NCBI GenBank assembly: GCA_012961755.1
Contig: DTYS01000034.1
Coordinates: 1-14,021, forward strand
Length of the DNA stretch: 14,021 nt
Direction: 5' to 3'
From: Candidatus Latescibacterota bacterium
GTDB taxonomy: Bacteria > Latescibacterota > 4484-107 > B68-G9
A program made the position numbers and the translations under genes. The notes beneath the pieces were generated by a model, which did not search any database, was not told where the DNA came from, and saw only the letters and a program-made list of their open reading frames with translations. Below are positions 7,141-14,021 of this stretch, piece by piece. Position 1 is the first letter of the stretch. Every line of letters begins with the position of its first letter.

Positions 7141-7769
7141 GCTTGCCCGCCCTCGTGCTCTCATGGACCTTCGTGAGCCTGTCGGGGGTGCTTTCCCCAG
7201 GTCCACTTTCGGCGATGGCCTTCGCAGGTGGGGCGAGGTCGGGGTTCCGCGCGGGGCCCCTTTTGTGCACGGGCCACGCCCTCCTGGAACTTTGCCTCAT
7301 CGTGGGCCTGGTCCTGGGCCTTAGGGAGGTCGTGCGGGAGGAGGTGACGAACTTAGTCTCCCTCTTCGGCGGGGGTTTCCTCGTGTGGATGGGCTGCGGG
7401 TTGTTCAGGGACGCCTTACGGGAGAACATGGAGCTGAGGGGAACGAAGATGGGGATCGCCCCCATCCCCGCAGGGGTCCTACTCAGCGTCTCCAACCCCT
7501 TCTGGCTCGTATGGTGGGCCACCGTAGGGATGACTTATGTGGGCAGGTTCCTGAGGTACGGGCTGATCGGGCTCAGTGCCTTCTACGTAAGCCATGTGCT
7601 CACGGACTATGTATGGCTGAGCTTCCTCTCCGCCGCGGGCTCTTCGGGGACCCAGGTCTTAGGCCGGAGGGTTCACCGTGCGATCCTTTGCGTATGTGGG
7701 GTCTTTCTGATGGCCGTAGGACTTTATTTCCTGGGTTCGGGGTTTTCTGAGCTGAGAGGGTCCAGATAA
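7137..7769 (+). CDS. LysE/RhtB family amino acid exporter
   Basis: The 210-residue integral membrane protein has about six hydrophobic segments. The N-terminal helix runs LVLSWTFVSLSGVLSPGPLSAMAFAGG with the SPGP motif, followed by GFRAGPLLCTGHALLELCLIVGL; this is the classic start of the LysE superfamily. VLLSVSNPFWLVWWATVG in the middle matches the family's conserved NP-W region. LysE/RhtB proteins export amino acids or related small molecules using the proton gradient. Its ATG overlaps the radical SAM stop by four bases, which ties export to whatever that enzyme makes. The substrate cannot be deduced. The length is normal and nothing is missing. Confidence 0.9.
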   Translation: MSLPALVLSWTFVSLSGVLSPGPLSAMAFAGGARSGFRAGPLLCTGHALLELCLIVGLVLGLREVVREEVTNLVSLFGGGFLVWMGCGLFRDALRENMELRGTKMGIAPIPAGVLLSVSNPFWLVWWATVGMTYVGRFLRYGLIGLSAFYVSHVLTDYVWLSFLSAAGSSGTQVLGRRVHRAILCVCGVFLMAVGLYFLGSGFSELRGSR

Positions 7770-7780
7770 AGGAGGTCACC

Positions 7781-9634
7781 ATGCGCCTATGCTGGGAGAC
7801 CAAGGAAGTTCCGGACGAATTTGTAGAGGGTCTCAGGGCCTTGGAGGAGGAATATCCCATCTCGGAGGGACCGCGGGAGGACGCCGAGAAGGTGAGGTTT
7901 AAAAGATGGGATAGGGAAGGTTCGTTAGAGGTCGTACCCGAGGATGGGGGAATGCTCGTGCTCTGCGACGGACCGGCCAGGGCCTTCAGGGCGGTAGGAA
8001 GGCTCTTAGCCGAGGATGTTCCCGTCCCATTCGTAGAAGAGGTTCCCTTCAGGACCTTGGGGATAATGTTGGACTGTTCCAGGAACGCTGTCCCCTCCGT
8101 GGAGCATCTTAAGAGGTGGCTCAGGAAGATGGCACTTATGGGGTACGATATGATGATGCTCTACATGGAGGATACCTACGAGGTACCCGAAGAGCCCTTC
8201 TTCGGATACCTGAGGGGCAGGTACTCCCAGGAAGAGCTGAAGGAGGTGGACTCGTACGCGGGCAAGTTCGGTATAGAGGTTATACCCTGTATCCAGACTC
8301 TAGGACACCTGGAGCAGATCCTCCGTTGGCCGGCGTACAGGGACGTTAAGGACACATCGAGCGTGCTCCTGGCCGGCGGAAGGACCTACGAACTTTTGGA
8401 GAGGATGATAAGCGCGGCCTCCGAGCCTTTCCGCACCGACCGGATACACGTAGGTATGGACGAGGCACACGACTTAGGTAGGGGAAGGTACCTCGATACC
8501 TTCGGGTACAGGAGGAACTTCGAGATATTCAACGAGCATCTCTCCGAGGTCCTGAAGATATGCGAAAGGCTCGGCTTGAGACCTATGATATGGAGCGACA
8601 TGTACTTCCGCATGGGATCCGAGGCCGGGGACTACTACGACCCGAGGTCCGTGATCCCGGAGGACGTGGTAGCGAAGATCCCCAAAGGGGTCCAGCTCGT
8701 CTATTGGGATTACTACCACAGGGACGAGGAATTCTACAGGGAATGGATAAGGAGACATCGGAGGCTCGGTGGGACACCCATAATGGCCTCCGGAATATGG
8801 ACTTGGAACAAACTCTGGTACGACCACACCATCACGACCGCCACGGTGGCCCCCTGCCTCTCGGCCTGCAAGGACGAGGGGGTAGAGGAGGTCTTCTTCA
8901 CCCTGTGGGGGGACGACGGGGCCGAGTGCGAGAGGGACTCCGCCCTGGCGGGGCTCATGTGGGCGGCTGAGCTCGCCTACGGGGGCGGGGGGGAGACCAA
9001 GGTGCTGGTCCCGAGGTTCAGGGCGGTGTGCGGTGGGGACTACGTGGCGCACATAAGGGCCTCGGACGTCGAGTACCCTGTCGGAACTGACGTCGGCTCC
9101 GCCAAGGCGTTCCTCTGGGACGATCCCCTGTTGGGCATGTTCGCAAGGTACATGGAGTCGAAGGAAGTGTCCCTTGGGCAGGTGGCGGCCCATTATAGAG
9201 CGCTCGCGCAGGAGATATCCAGGCATAAGAAAGGTTGGGACGCTGGGGACACGGAACACATAGCCCTGGCGGCGAAGGTACTTGCCGATAAGGTCCTGCT
9301 GAGGGGAAGGATAGCGGCAGCCTACGCGCAGAGGGACAGGGCGGCGCTCCAGTCGATAGCTAAATCCGACATTCCGACCCTCCAGGAGGAGGTGAGGAAG
9401 CTCTGGGAGTCCCACAGGAGGATCTGGCTATCCCAGAACAAGCCCTTCGGGTTCGAAGTTCTGACGGTAAGGTACGGCGGACTGATCATGAGGCTGGAGG
9501 AGGTAAGGGCGAGGATAGAGGAGTACGCATCCGGAAGGAGAAGTGCCATAGAGGAGCTCGAGGAGTCTGCGGAGCCCCTTCCTCAGGTGAGCCTGAGGTA
9601 CAGGAACCTCGTCACATCCTCTGCGATACTGTAA
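7781..9634 (+). CDS. Glycoside hydrolase family 20, beta-N-acetylhexosaminidase-like
   Basis: The 617-residue protein has a short N-terminal alpha/beta domain (1-90) with AFRAVGRLL, then a GH20 TIM barrel. Barrel marks are FRTLGIMLDCSRNAVPSVEHLKRW (90-113; R101 should bind substrate), GYDMMMLYMEDTY, IHVGMDEAHDLG with the catalytic pair D227-E228, MIWSDMYFR, LVYWDYYH and FTLWGDDGAE. In GH20 the acidic pair uses the substrate acetamido group for catalysis. There is no signal peptide, so it is predicted to be cytoplasmic, acting on imported GlcNAc- or GalNAc-containing oligosaccharides or peptidoglycan pieces. The C-terminal region (about 410-617) is helical with heptad-like stretches, as in the cytoplasmic exo-hexosaminidase subgroup. 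The ribosome site is excellent: GGAGGT at 7771-7776, 4 bases before ATG, so this gene may be the best translated of the operon. Confidence 0.92.
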   Translation: MRLCWETKEVPDEFVEGLRALEEEYPISEGPREDAEKVRFKRWDREGSLEVVPEDGGMLVLCDGPARAFRAVGRLLAEDVPVPFVEEVPFRTLGIMLDCSRNAVPSVEHLKRWLRKMALMGYDMMMLYMEDTYEVPEEPFFGYLRGRYSQEELKEVDSYAGKFGIEVIPCIQTLGHLEQILRWPAYRDVKDTSSVLLAGGRTYELLERMISAASEPFRTDRIHVGMDEAHDLGRGRYLDTFGYRRNFEIFNEHLSEVLKICERLGLRPMIWSDMYFRMGSEAGDYYDPRSVIPEDVVAKIPKGVQLVYWDYYHRDEEFYREWIRRHRRLGGTPIMASGIWTWNKLWYDHTITTATVAPCLSACKDEGVEEVFFTLWGDDGAECERDSALAGLMWAAELAYGGGGETKVLVPRFRAVCGGDYVAHIRASDVEYPVGTDVGSAKAFLWDDPLLGMFARYMESKEVSLGQVAAHYRALAQEISRHKKGWDAGDTEHIALAAKVLADKVLLRGRIAAAYAQRDRAALQSIAKSDIPTLQEEVRKLWESHRRIWLSQNKPFGFEVLTVRYGGLIMRLEEVRARIEEYASGRRSAIEELEESAEPLPQVSLRYRNLVTSSAIL

Positions 9635-9635
9635 G

Positions 9636-10328
9636 ATGAAGGTCCTAGGGGTCTTGGGAGGGATGGGTCCCGAGGCGACGGTAGCGTTCCTGACCAAGGT
9701 TGTCGAGAAGACCCCTGCCAGGAAGGATCAGGACCACATCCACATAGTTATGGACATGGACCCATCGGTCCCCGACAGGACCGAGGCGATACTCTCCGGC
9801 AGGAGGGACGAGGTGGTGGAGGTGCTGTGCAGGATGGCCCGGCGTCTGGTCGAGCTCGGGGCCGAGGTATTGGCCATCCCATGCAACACGGCCCACGCCT
9901 TCCTGGAGGACCTGAGGAGGGAAGTCCCGGTCCGTGTTTTGGACGTAGTGGAGGAGGTCGTGAGGGCCGTCCGTACCCTCCCAGAGGTCGGACGTGTCGG
10001 ACTTTTAGCCACGACCGGAACCGTACGGATCGGTCTGTACAGGAAGGCCTTCCTTAGGGTAGGGATGGAGGCCTTAGAACCCTCTCCCTCGCATCAGGAG
10101 GCCCTTATGTGGGCCATCAGGGCCGTGAAGGCCGGAAGGCACGAGGAAGCGTTGGGTCCTCTCGAGGAGGCTGCAGAAGAACTGAAGGATGCCGGGGCCG
10201 AAGCCCTCGTGGTGGGGTGCACCGAGCTCTCCCTCCTGCTCTCCAGATGGGAACCTCCCCTGCCCTGCGTGGATTCCTTGGACGTCCTGGCCGAGGCCTC
10301 GGTCAGGGAAGTGTTCGGATCACGTTAG
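9636..10328 (+). CDS. Aspartate/glutamate racemase family protein (YgeA/RacX-like)
   Basis: The 230-residue product belongs to the PLP-independent two-cysteine amino acid racemases. It opens with MKVLGVLGGMGPEAT, has MDMDPSVPDRTEAIL and carries both catalytic cysteines: C83 in IPCNTAH and C195 in VVGCTELSLLL. Such enzymes interconvert L- and D-forms of aspartate, glutamate or other amino acids; the preferred substrate is not readable. It starts one base after the GH20 stop without a clear Shine-Dalgarno, so translation probably depends on the ribosome finishing the previous gene. Its last 9 bases overlap the convergent aconitase gene. It suggests that D-amino acids, for example from peptidoglycan peptides, are part of the operon's business. 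Confidence 0.92.
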   Translation: MKVLGVLGGMGPEATVAFLTKVVEKTPARKDQDHIHIVMDMDPSVPDRTEAILSGRRDEVVEVLCRMARRLVELGAEVLAIPCNTAHAFLEDLRREVPVRVLDVVEEVVRAVRTLPEVGRVGLLATTGTVRIGLYRKAFLRVGMEALEPSPSHQEALMWAIRAVKAGRHEEALGPLEEAAEELKDAGAEALVVGCTELSLLLSRWEPPLPCVDSLDVLAEASVREVFGSR

Positions 10329-12239
10329 CTTCTCCTTCGCATAGGCTAAGAGTCCCCCCGCCCTCAGAAGCCCTCTCTCCCTTTCGGTCAGCCGGGCCCT
10401 GAGCCAAAGATGCCTCCCGTCCGCAAGGGTCCCCTGGATCCGCCCTTCTTCTATCCCCTTCAACACGTCCCTCAGTTCCAGGACGTCTCCCTGCCCTACG
10501 GCCTCGTAGTCCTCATCCCTTTCAAACTCCAGAGGTAATATACCCCAGTTGATGAGGTTGGAACGGTGTATCCTCGCGAAGGACTTAGCGATCACCGCCC
10601 GCACACCTAAGAACATCGGGGCTATCGCGGCGTGCTCCCTGGATGAACCCTGACCGTAGTTCTTACCGGCCACGACGAACCCCCCAGCCTCCTTCGCCCT
10701 TCCAGGGAACGATGGGTCGATCCTCGAGAAGGTGAACTTGGATATCTCCGGGACGTTCGACCTCAAGGGAAGCACTTGAGCCCCTGCGGGGAGTATATCG
10801 TCGGTGGAGATGTCATCCCCGAGCTTCAGGAGTACCTCCCCACGGATCGCTCCCTCCAAGGGTTTCCCCAAGGGAACGGGCTGTACGTTAGGCCCCCTTA
10901 TAACTTTCACGGATTCGGGGTCCTCCGAAGGAGGAAGGAAGATAACGACATCTGAAGGAAACTTCCTCGGTTCCTCGGGCCAGTTCAGGACCATCCCTCT
11001 TCCCCTGGGGTCCGTGAGCGCTCCCCTCAAGGCCGACACCGCGCAGGTCAGGGGACTTGCGAGGTATACCTCCGCCGAAGGTGTCCCGCACCTCCCCCTG
11101 AAGTTCCTGTTGTAGGAGCGCAGGGAGATCCCTCCGGAGGGAGGCGCGTATCCCATCCCTATACACGGTCCACAGGCAGGCTCCAAGAGCCTCGCCCCGG
11201 AGGATATTATGTCCGCCAGGTCCCCCTCCCTGGCCAACATGTAAAGGACCTGCCTCGAGCCGGGGTTTATAGCCAAGTCGCATCCCACCCTCCTCCCCCT
11301 GAGCACCGCTGCCACCGCCTTCAGGTTCTGATAGGAGGAGTTTGTGCAACTTCCTATGGCTACTTGGTCTATCCTTAAGCCCTCCAATTCATCCACCGGG
11401 ACCACATCGTCCGGGCTGTGTGGTAGAGCCACGAGGGGCTGGAGTTCTCCGAGGTCTATGCGAACCTCGTCGGAGTACTCCGCGTCCTCCTCCGCCTCCA
11501 GGGGCCTCCATACTTCCCCCCTACCCTGAGCCTCCAGAAACGCCCTCGTACGTTCATCGCTCGGGAAGACCGATGTCGTGGCCCCGAGCTCCGCCCCCAT
11601 GTTGGCTATGGTAGCCCTCTCCGTGACGCTCAGGTCCGAGACCCCCGGACCGCAGTACTCCAATACCTTCCCCACGCCCCCCTTCACCGTGAGCCTCCTC
11701 AGGAGCTCGAGAACCACGTCCATGGCCATGACCCAGGGTCGTCTGAGTCTCCCGGTCAGGTAGACCCGCATCACCTCGGGCACCTTGAGCCCGTAAGGCA
11801 TCCCAGCCATTGTGATCGCCACATCGCTCCCTCCCACACCTATCGCCAAGGCACCCACCCCTCCGGCCGTCGGAGTGTGGCTGTCCGAGCCCAAAAGTAC
11901 GGTCCCCGGGGATGCGAACCTTTCCAGGTGAAGCTGATGGCATATGCCGTTGCCGGGCGGGGAGAAGATGGCCCCGTACTTGGCCGCAGCGGTCCTCAAG
12001 AAGAGGTGGTCGTCCGGGTTTCGGAAGTCGGCCTGGAGTGTATTGTGGTCCACGTACGAAACCACCAAGGGCACACGGACCTTAGGAACGCCTATCGCCT
12101 CGAACTGGAGCCACGCCATGGTCCCGGTCGCATCCTGAGTAAGGACCTGGTCCACCCTTAAGAGCACCTCCTCCCCGGGGGAGAGCTTTCCTTCCAATAT
12201 ATGTTCCTCCAATATCTTACTCGTCAGGCTTCCTCGCAT
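10320..12239 (-). CDS. Aconitate hydratase, compact AcnA-like form
   Basis: The 639-residue product is a complete aconitase, which isomerises citrate and isocitrate in the TCA cycle through cis-aconitate, with a 4Fe-4S cluster. The three cluster cysteines are C298 (IGSCTNSS), C356 and C359 (PACGPCIGMG). Other marks are DQVLTQDATGT near 30-40, LGSDSHTPTAGG at 116-127 and the swivel-domain GQGSSREHAA at 529-538. The length fits the short putative-aconitase subfamily rather than the ~890-residue AcnA or AcnB. Related enzymes such as homoaconitase or isopropylmalate isomerase are less likely because both domains sit in one chain with this N-terminus. The start ATG 12239 has GGGGAGG 4 bases upstream. 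Only 54 bases separate it from the lipoprotein gene, mostly filled by a hairpin, so its promoter is unclear and may lie upstream in the operon. Confidence 0.95.
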   Translation of the reverse strand: MRGSLTSKILEEHILEGKLSPGEEVLLRVDQVLTQDATGTMAWLQFEAIGVPKVRVPLVVSYVDHNTLQADFRNPDDHLFLRTAAAKYGAIFSPPGNGICHQLHLERFASPGTVLLGSDSHTPTAGGVGALAIGVGGSDVAITMAGMPYGLKVPEVMRVYLTGRLRRPWVMAMDVVLELLRRLTVKGGVGKVLEYCGPGVSDLSVTERATIANMGAELGATTSVFPSDERTRAFLEAQGRGEVWRPLEAEEDAEYSDEVRIDLGELQPLVALPHSPDDVVPVDELEGLRIDQVAIGSCTNSSYQNLKAVAAVLRGRRVGCDLAINPGSRQVLYMLAREGDLADIISSGARLLEPACGPCIGMGYAPPSGGISLRSYNRNFRGRCGTPSAEVYLASPLTCAVSALRGALTDPRGRGMVLNWPEEPRKFPSDVVIFLPPSEDPESVKVIRGPNVQPVPLGKPLEGAIRGEVLLKLGDDISTDDILPAGAQVLPLRSNVPEISKFTFSRIDPSFPGRAKEAGGFVVAGKNYGQGSSREHAAIAPMFLGVRAVIAKSFARIHRSNLINWGILPLEFERDEDYEAVGQGDVLELRDVLKGIEEGRIQGTLADGRHLWLRARLTERERGLLRAGGLLAYAKEKLT

Positions 12240-12256
12240 ATGTCCTCCCCTAACGA

Positions 12257-12288
12257 ATCCGAGCCCGCCCCGTGGGGCGGGCTCGGAT
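12257..12288 (-). terminator. Perfect 15-bp inverted repeat between lipoprotein and aconitase genes
   Basis: ATCCGAGCCCGCCCC and its exact reverse complement face each other across two bases (loop of four in practice). The hairpin begins 5 bases after the lipoprotein stop and its far side is 17 bases from the aconitase start. On the minus strand it is followed by TCGTTAGG, not a T run, so it is a poor intrinsic terminator; it may attenuate, protect the upstream mRNA end or mark a processing site. Confidence 0.6.
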
Positions 12289-12293
12289 CTACC

Positions 12294-12704
12294 TCACCCT
12301 GGAGCTCCGGTTATGTAATAGTCCACCCTCGGGTTATCGTACGCGGCTGGGCTGTAGACCCTGGTGACCACGATCGTTATGCTCCCATCTATGGTCACCT
12401 CGACCTCCGCCCTCGGCTGCTGCCTGGGGGTATGGCCTATTATGGTGAAGGTAACCTTGGTCCCGCCCTTCAGTACGTCCTTAGTCACCTCCTCGGTCTC
12501 CCCGGGCTCCACGGTGACCTCCACGGGCTCCGGTCCGGTCTCACCCGGGTGGAGGTACTCCACGCTGACCGGGTAGGGGTACCCGGATTGGGGAGTGTCG
12601 TTGCGCACGAACACCCTTCCGTCCTCGGGGAGCCTGGAGGAGGTACCACCTCCTCCGCAGGCGAGCACCAGGAACGCTCCGAGCCACACCAGCAGCGTCT
12701 TCAC
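12294..12704 (-). CDS. Small predicted lipoprotein of unknown function
   Basis: The 136-residue product has a clear type II signal peptide: MKT, the hydrophobic run LLVWLGAFLVLA, and the lipobox VLAC with the lipidated cysteine C16, followed by GGGG. The mature part is rich in Val, Thr, Glu and Pro (VEVTVEPGETEEVTKDVLKGGTKVTFTIIG), suggesting a small beta-sandwich that sits outside the cell or in the periplasm. I recognise no family. The start is GTG 12704, chosen because AGGAGG lies 9 bases upstream and it yields the full signal peptide. It begins 14 bases after the protease stop and shares its operon. It may be a partner or substrate of the membrane protease, but only position says so. Confidence 0.8.
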   Translation of the reverse strand: MKTLLVWLGAFLVLACGGGGTSSRLPEDGRVFVRNDTPQSGYPYPVSVEYLHPGETGPEPVEVTVEPGETEEVTKDVLKGGTKVTFTIIGHTPRQQPRAEVEVTIDGSITIVVTRVYSPAAYDNPRVDYYITGAPG

Positions 12705-12718
12705 GGTCCATCACCTCC

Positions 12719-13564
12719 TCAACTTACCTTAGCCGTCCCCTCCCCCGGCGTGCGACCCCGGTACGGGACCGGGATGTATTCCACCGACGGTGTCCTGCGC
12801 ACGGGCTGGGGGTAGAGGCTCATGAGGTGATATATCTCGGAAGGCATCCTGTCGGAGACCGGAAGTCCGAGTTCCTTGGCCTCCTCGTACGTTATGGGGT
12901 GGTCGTGGGTCCACCTTCCTTCCGTAAGGACCCGAGCTATCTCCTCTGCCTTCTCGGGCCCCATCTTTGGCTCCAAGATCTTGCGCACGCACCTCCTCAC
13001 CTGCTCTATAGCCTTCCTCCCCACATCTGCCATTATCAGGGTCTGGTCATCTATGTGCTCCCTGTCCTTCTCCTGGAGGACCTTAAGGAGGGAGACGGCA
13101 GGATAGTTCCCCAGCTGTGGGTCCACCGGTCCAAGGACCGCGTCCGGGTCCATAACTATCTCGTCGGCAGCCAGGGCTATAAGGGTCCCCCCCGACATAG
13201 CGTGGTGCGGCACGAAGACCGTGACTTTGGCAGGATGTCTCGATAGAGCGTAAGCTATCTGCTCCGCGGCCAATACCAGGCCCCCAGGGGTGTGGAGGAC
13301 GAGGTCTATGGGCATATTTTTATCCGTCATCCTTATGGCCCTTATGACCTCCTCCGCATCCTGGATGTCTATGTAGCGCATGAGGGGAAAGCCCAGAAGG
13401 TGCATGGTCTCCTGACGGTGTATAAGTGCTATGACGCGGCTCTTGCGCTTATGTTCCAATCGCTGTATGGCCTTTATACGGCTCGCCTCCAACATCCTCT
13501 GTCGGATCAGAGGGACCACGGCCGCGAACATCACAAATATCCAGAACAGGTCCAGGATGGACAT
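12719..13564 (-). CDS. SDH-family membrane-anchored Clp-fold serine protease
   Basis: The 281-residue protein has one N-terminal membrane anchor (LDLFWIFVMFAAVVPLI, residues 4-20), then a basic coil-like linker and a Clp/crotonase-fold protease domain. Marks are DLVLHTPGGLVLAAEQIAYAL (87-107), the predicted nucleophile S124 in HHAMSGGTLIALAADEI, DPDAVLGPVDPQLG with D148, and the family motif GRWTHDHPIT at 216-225 containing candidate catalytic histidines. This matches the serine dehydrogenase proteinase family (SDH_sah, PF01972), related to SppA and ClpP; its role is thought to be membrane protein or signal peptide turnover. ATG 13564 follows AAGGAGG by 5 bases and lies 15 bases after the beta-propeller gene stop. 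Confidence 0.88.
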   Translation of the reverse strand: MSILDLFWIFVMFAAVVPLIRQRMLEASRIKAIQRLEHKRKSRVIALIHRQETMHLLGFPLMRYIDIQDAEEVIRAIRMTDKNMPIDLVLHTPGGLVLAAEQIAYALSRHPAKVTVFVPHHAMSGGTLIALAADEIVMDPDAVLGPVDPQLGNYPAVSLLKVLQEKDREHIDDQTLIMADVGRKAIEQVRRCVRKILEPKMGPEKAEEIARVLTEGRWTHDHPITYEEAKELGLPVSDRMPSEIYHLMSLYPQPVRRTPSVEYIPVPYRGRTPGEGTAKVS

Positions 13565-13579
13565 AACGTCCTCCTTAGG

Positions 13580-14021
13580 TTAGTACGGCCTCCAGCTCGG
13601 GTCTCGGTTCTCGTAAGGGTCGTCCAAGACCTTCAGGACCTCCCGCCCCCCCCTGTCCATTATATAGATATCGTAGTCGTCCCCCTTACCCTTCGCGAAC
13701 GCCATCCCCAGCCCGTCCGGGGACCAGACCGGGGTCCACTCGTAGATGCCCTCGGTCACGGTGAGGCGCATCTTACAGGACCCATCCGCCTTCATGATGA
13801 ATATCTCCTGCCCCCCGTACCTGCTCGAGGTGAAGAGTATGTACTTCCCGTCGGGTGACCATTGTGGGGCGAAGTCGTACCCGGGGTCCTCCGTGAGGCG
13901 GACTATGCGGGTGCCGTCGGCGTTCATGACGAATATGTCGTCGTTCCCCTGCTGAGCCGTGCTGTACCTGTCGCTTACGAAGGCTATCTTCTTCCCGTCC
14001 GGGGACCAGACGGGCTCTATG
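13580..14021 (-). CDS. TolB-like beta-propeller (PD40 repeat) protein, C-terminal part
   Basis: The frame enters from the right edge and is open to the stop at 13582-13580, giving about 147 visible residues. It contains three PD40/WD40-like blades, each with the WSPDG core: PVWSPDGKKIAFVSDR, PQWSPDGKYILFTSSR and PVWSPDGLGMAFAKGK, with the linking motif IFVMNADGTRIVRLTEDPG. Such six-bladed propellers occur in TolB and in many secreted or periplasmic binding proteins. The N-terminus, including any signal peptide, is outside the window, so it may be TolB itself or an unrelated secreted propeller. It is followed after 15 bases by the membrane protease and a lipoprotein, so this looks like an envelope operon. 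Confidence 0.88.
   Translation of the reverse strand, partial: IEPVWSPDGKKIAFVSDRYSTAQQGNDDIFVMNADGTRIVRLTEDPGYDFAPQWSPDGKYILFTSSRYGGQEIFIMKADGSCKMRLTVTEGIYEWTPVWSPDGLGMAFAKGKGDDYDIYIMDRGGREVLKVLDDPYENRDPSWRPY

Noticed and set aside
8474..9415. Long minus-strand open frame of 313 codons opposite the GH20 gene
   Set aside because: It lies wholly antisense to a gene with clear catalytic motifs; its Pro/Arg/His-rich product is typical of the mirror frame of GC-rich coding DNA.
1..14021. tRNA or rRNA genes, CRISPR arrays, insertion sequences, phage or toxin-antitoxin genes
   Set aside because: No repeat arrays, transposase motifs, cloverleaf-like sequences or rRNA stretches were seen by eye; nearly all of the window is accounted for by the listed genes.

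Overview
This is a GC-rich (by eye) bacterial window with tightly packed genes. Bacterial origin is supported by good sigma70-type promoters, GGAGG ribosome binding sites, a lipobox lipoprotein, MazG, PurM and a compact bacterial-type aconitase. The coding strands prefer AGG for Arg and ATA for Ile despite the high GC, a pattern common in thermophiles. I cannot assign a phylum from this alone.

Left block, minus strand, 1-4944: a compact run in the order wbqC-like, DegT/DnrJ/EryC1/StrS aminotransferase, a multi-pass PMT/ArnT-like glycosyltransferase, then a long open frame carrying MazG and PurM in one polypeptide. The junctions are a 4-bp ATGA overlap, a directly abutting stop/start and an 8-bp gap, so this reads as one operon. 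The first three genes fit synthesis and transfer of an amino sugar for a surface glycan; the last is nucleotide housekeeping and purine synthesis. The MazG-PurM fusion is the clearest unusual gene here; it leaves the window before its C-terminus.

Middle, 4945-5695: about 750 bases with no intact gene. They hold a leftward promoter and ribosome site, a decayed leftward gene broken by several single-base indels (perhaps a URO-D-like relic), and a near-consensus rightward promoter (TTGACA-17-TATACT) that starts the right-hand operon almost without a leader.

Right block, plus strand, 5696-10328: a B12-binding radical SAM protein split by a one-base frameshift in a run of eight C, a LysE/RhtB-type exporter, a GH20 beta-N-acetylhexosaminidase-like protein and an aspartate/glutamate racemase family protein. 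The genes overlap or nearly touch. Together they suggest an uncharacterised pathway that modifies or recycles an amino acid or amino sugar; this is inference from gene order.

Far right, minus strand, 10320-14021: the C-terminal part of a TolB-like beta-propeller protein, a membrane-anchored Clp-fold serine protease (SDH family), a small lipoprotein and a 639-residue aconitase. A perfect 15-bp inverted repeat sits between the lipoprotein and aconitase genes. The aconitase and racemase genes converge with a 9-bp overlap. No tRNA, rRNA, CRISPR array or insertion sequence was seen.
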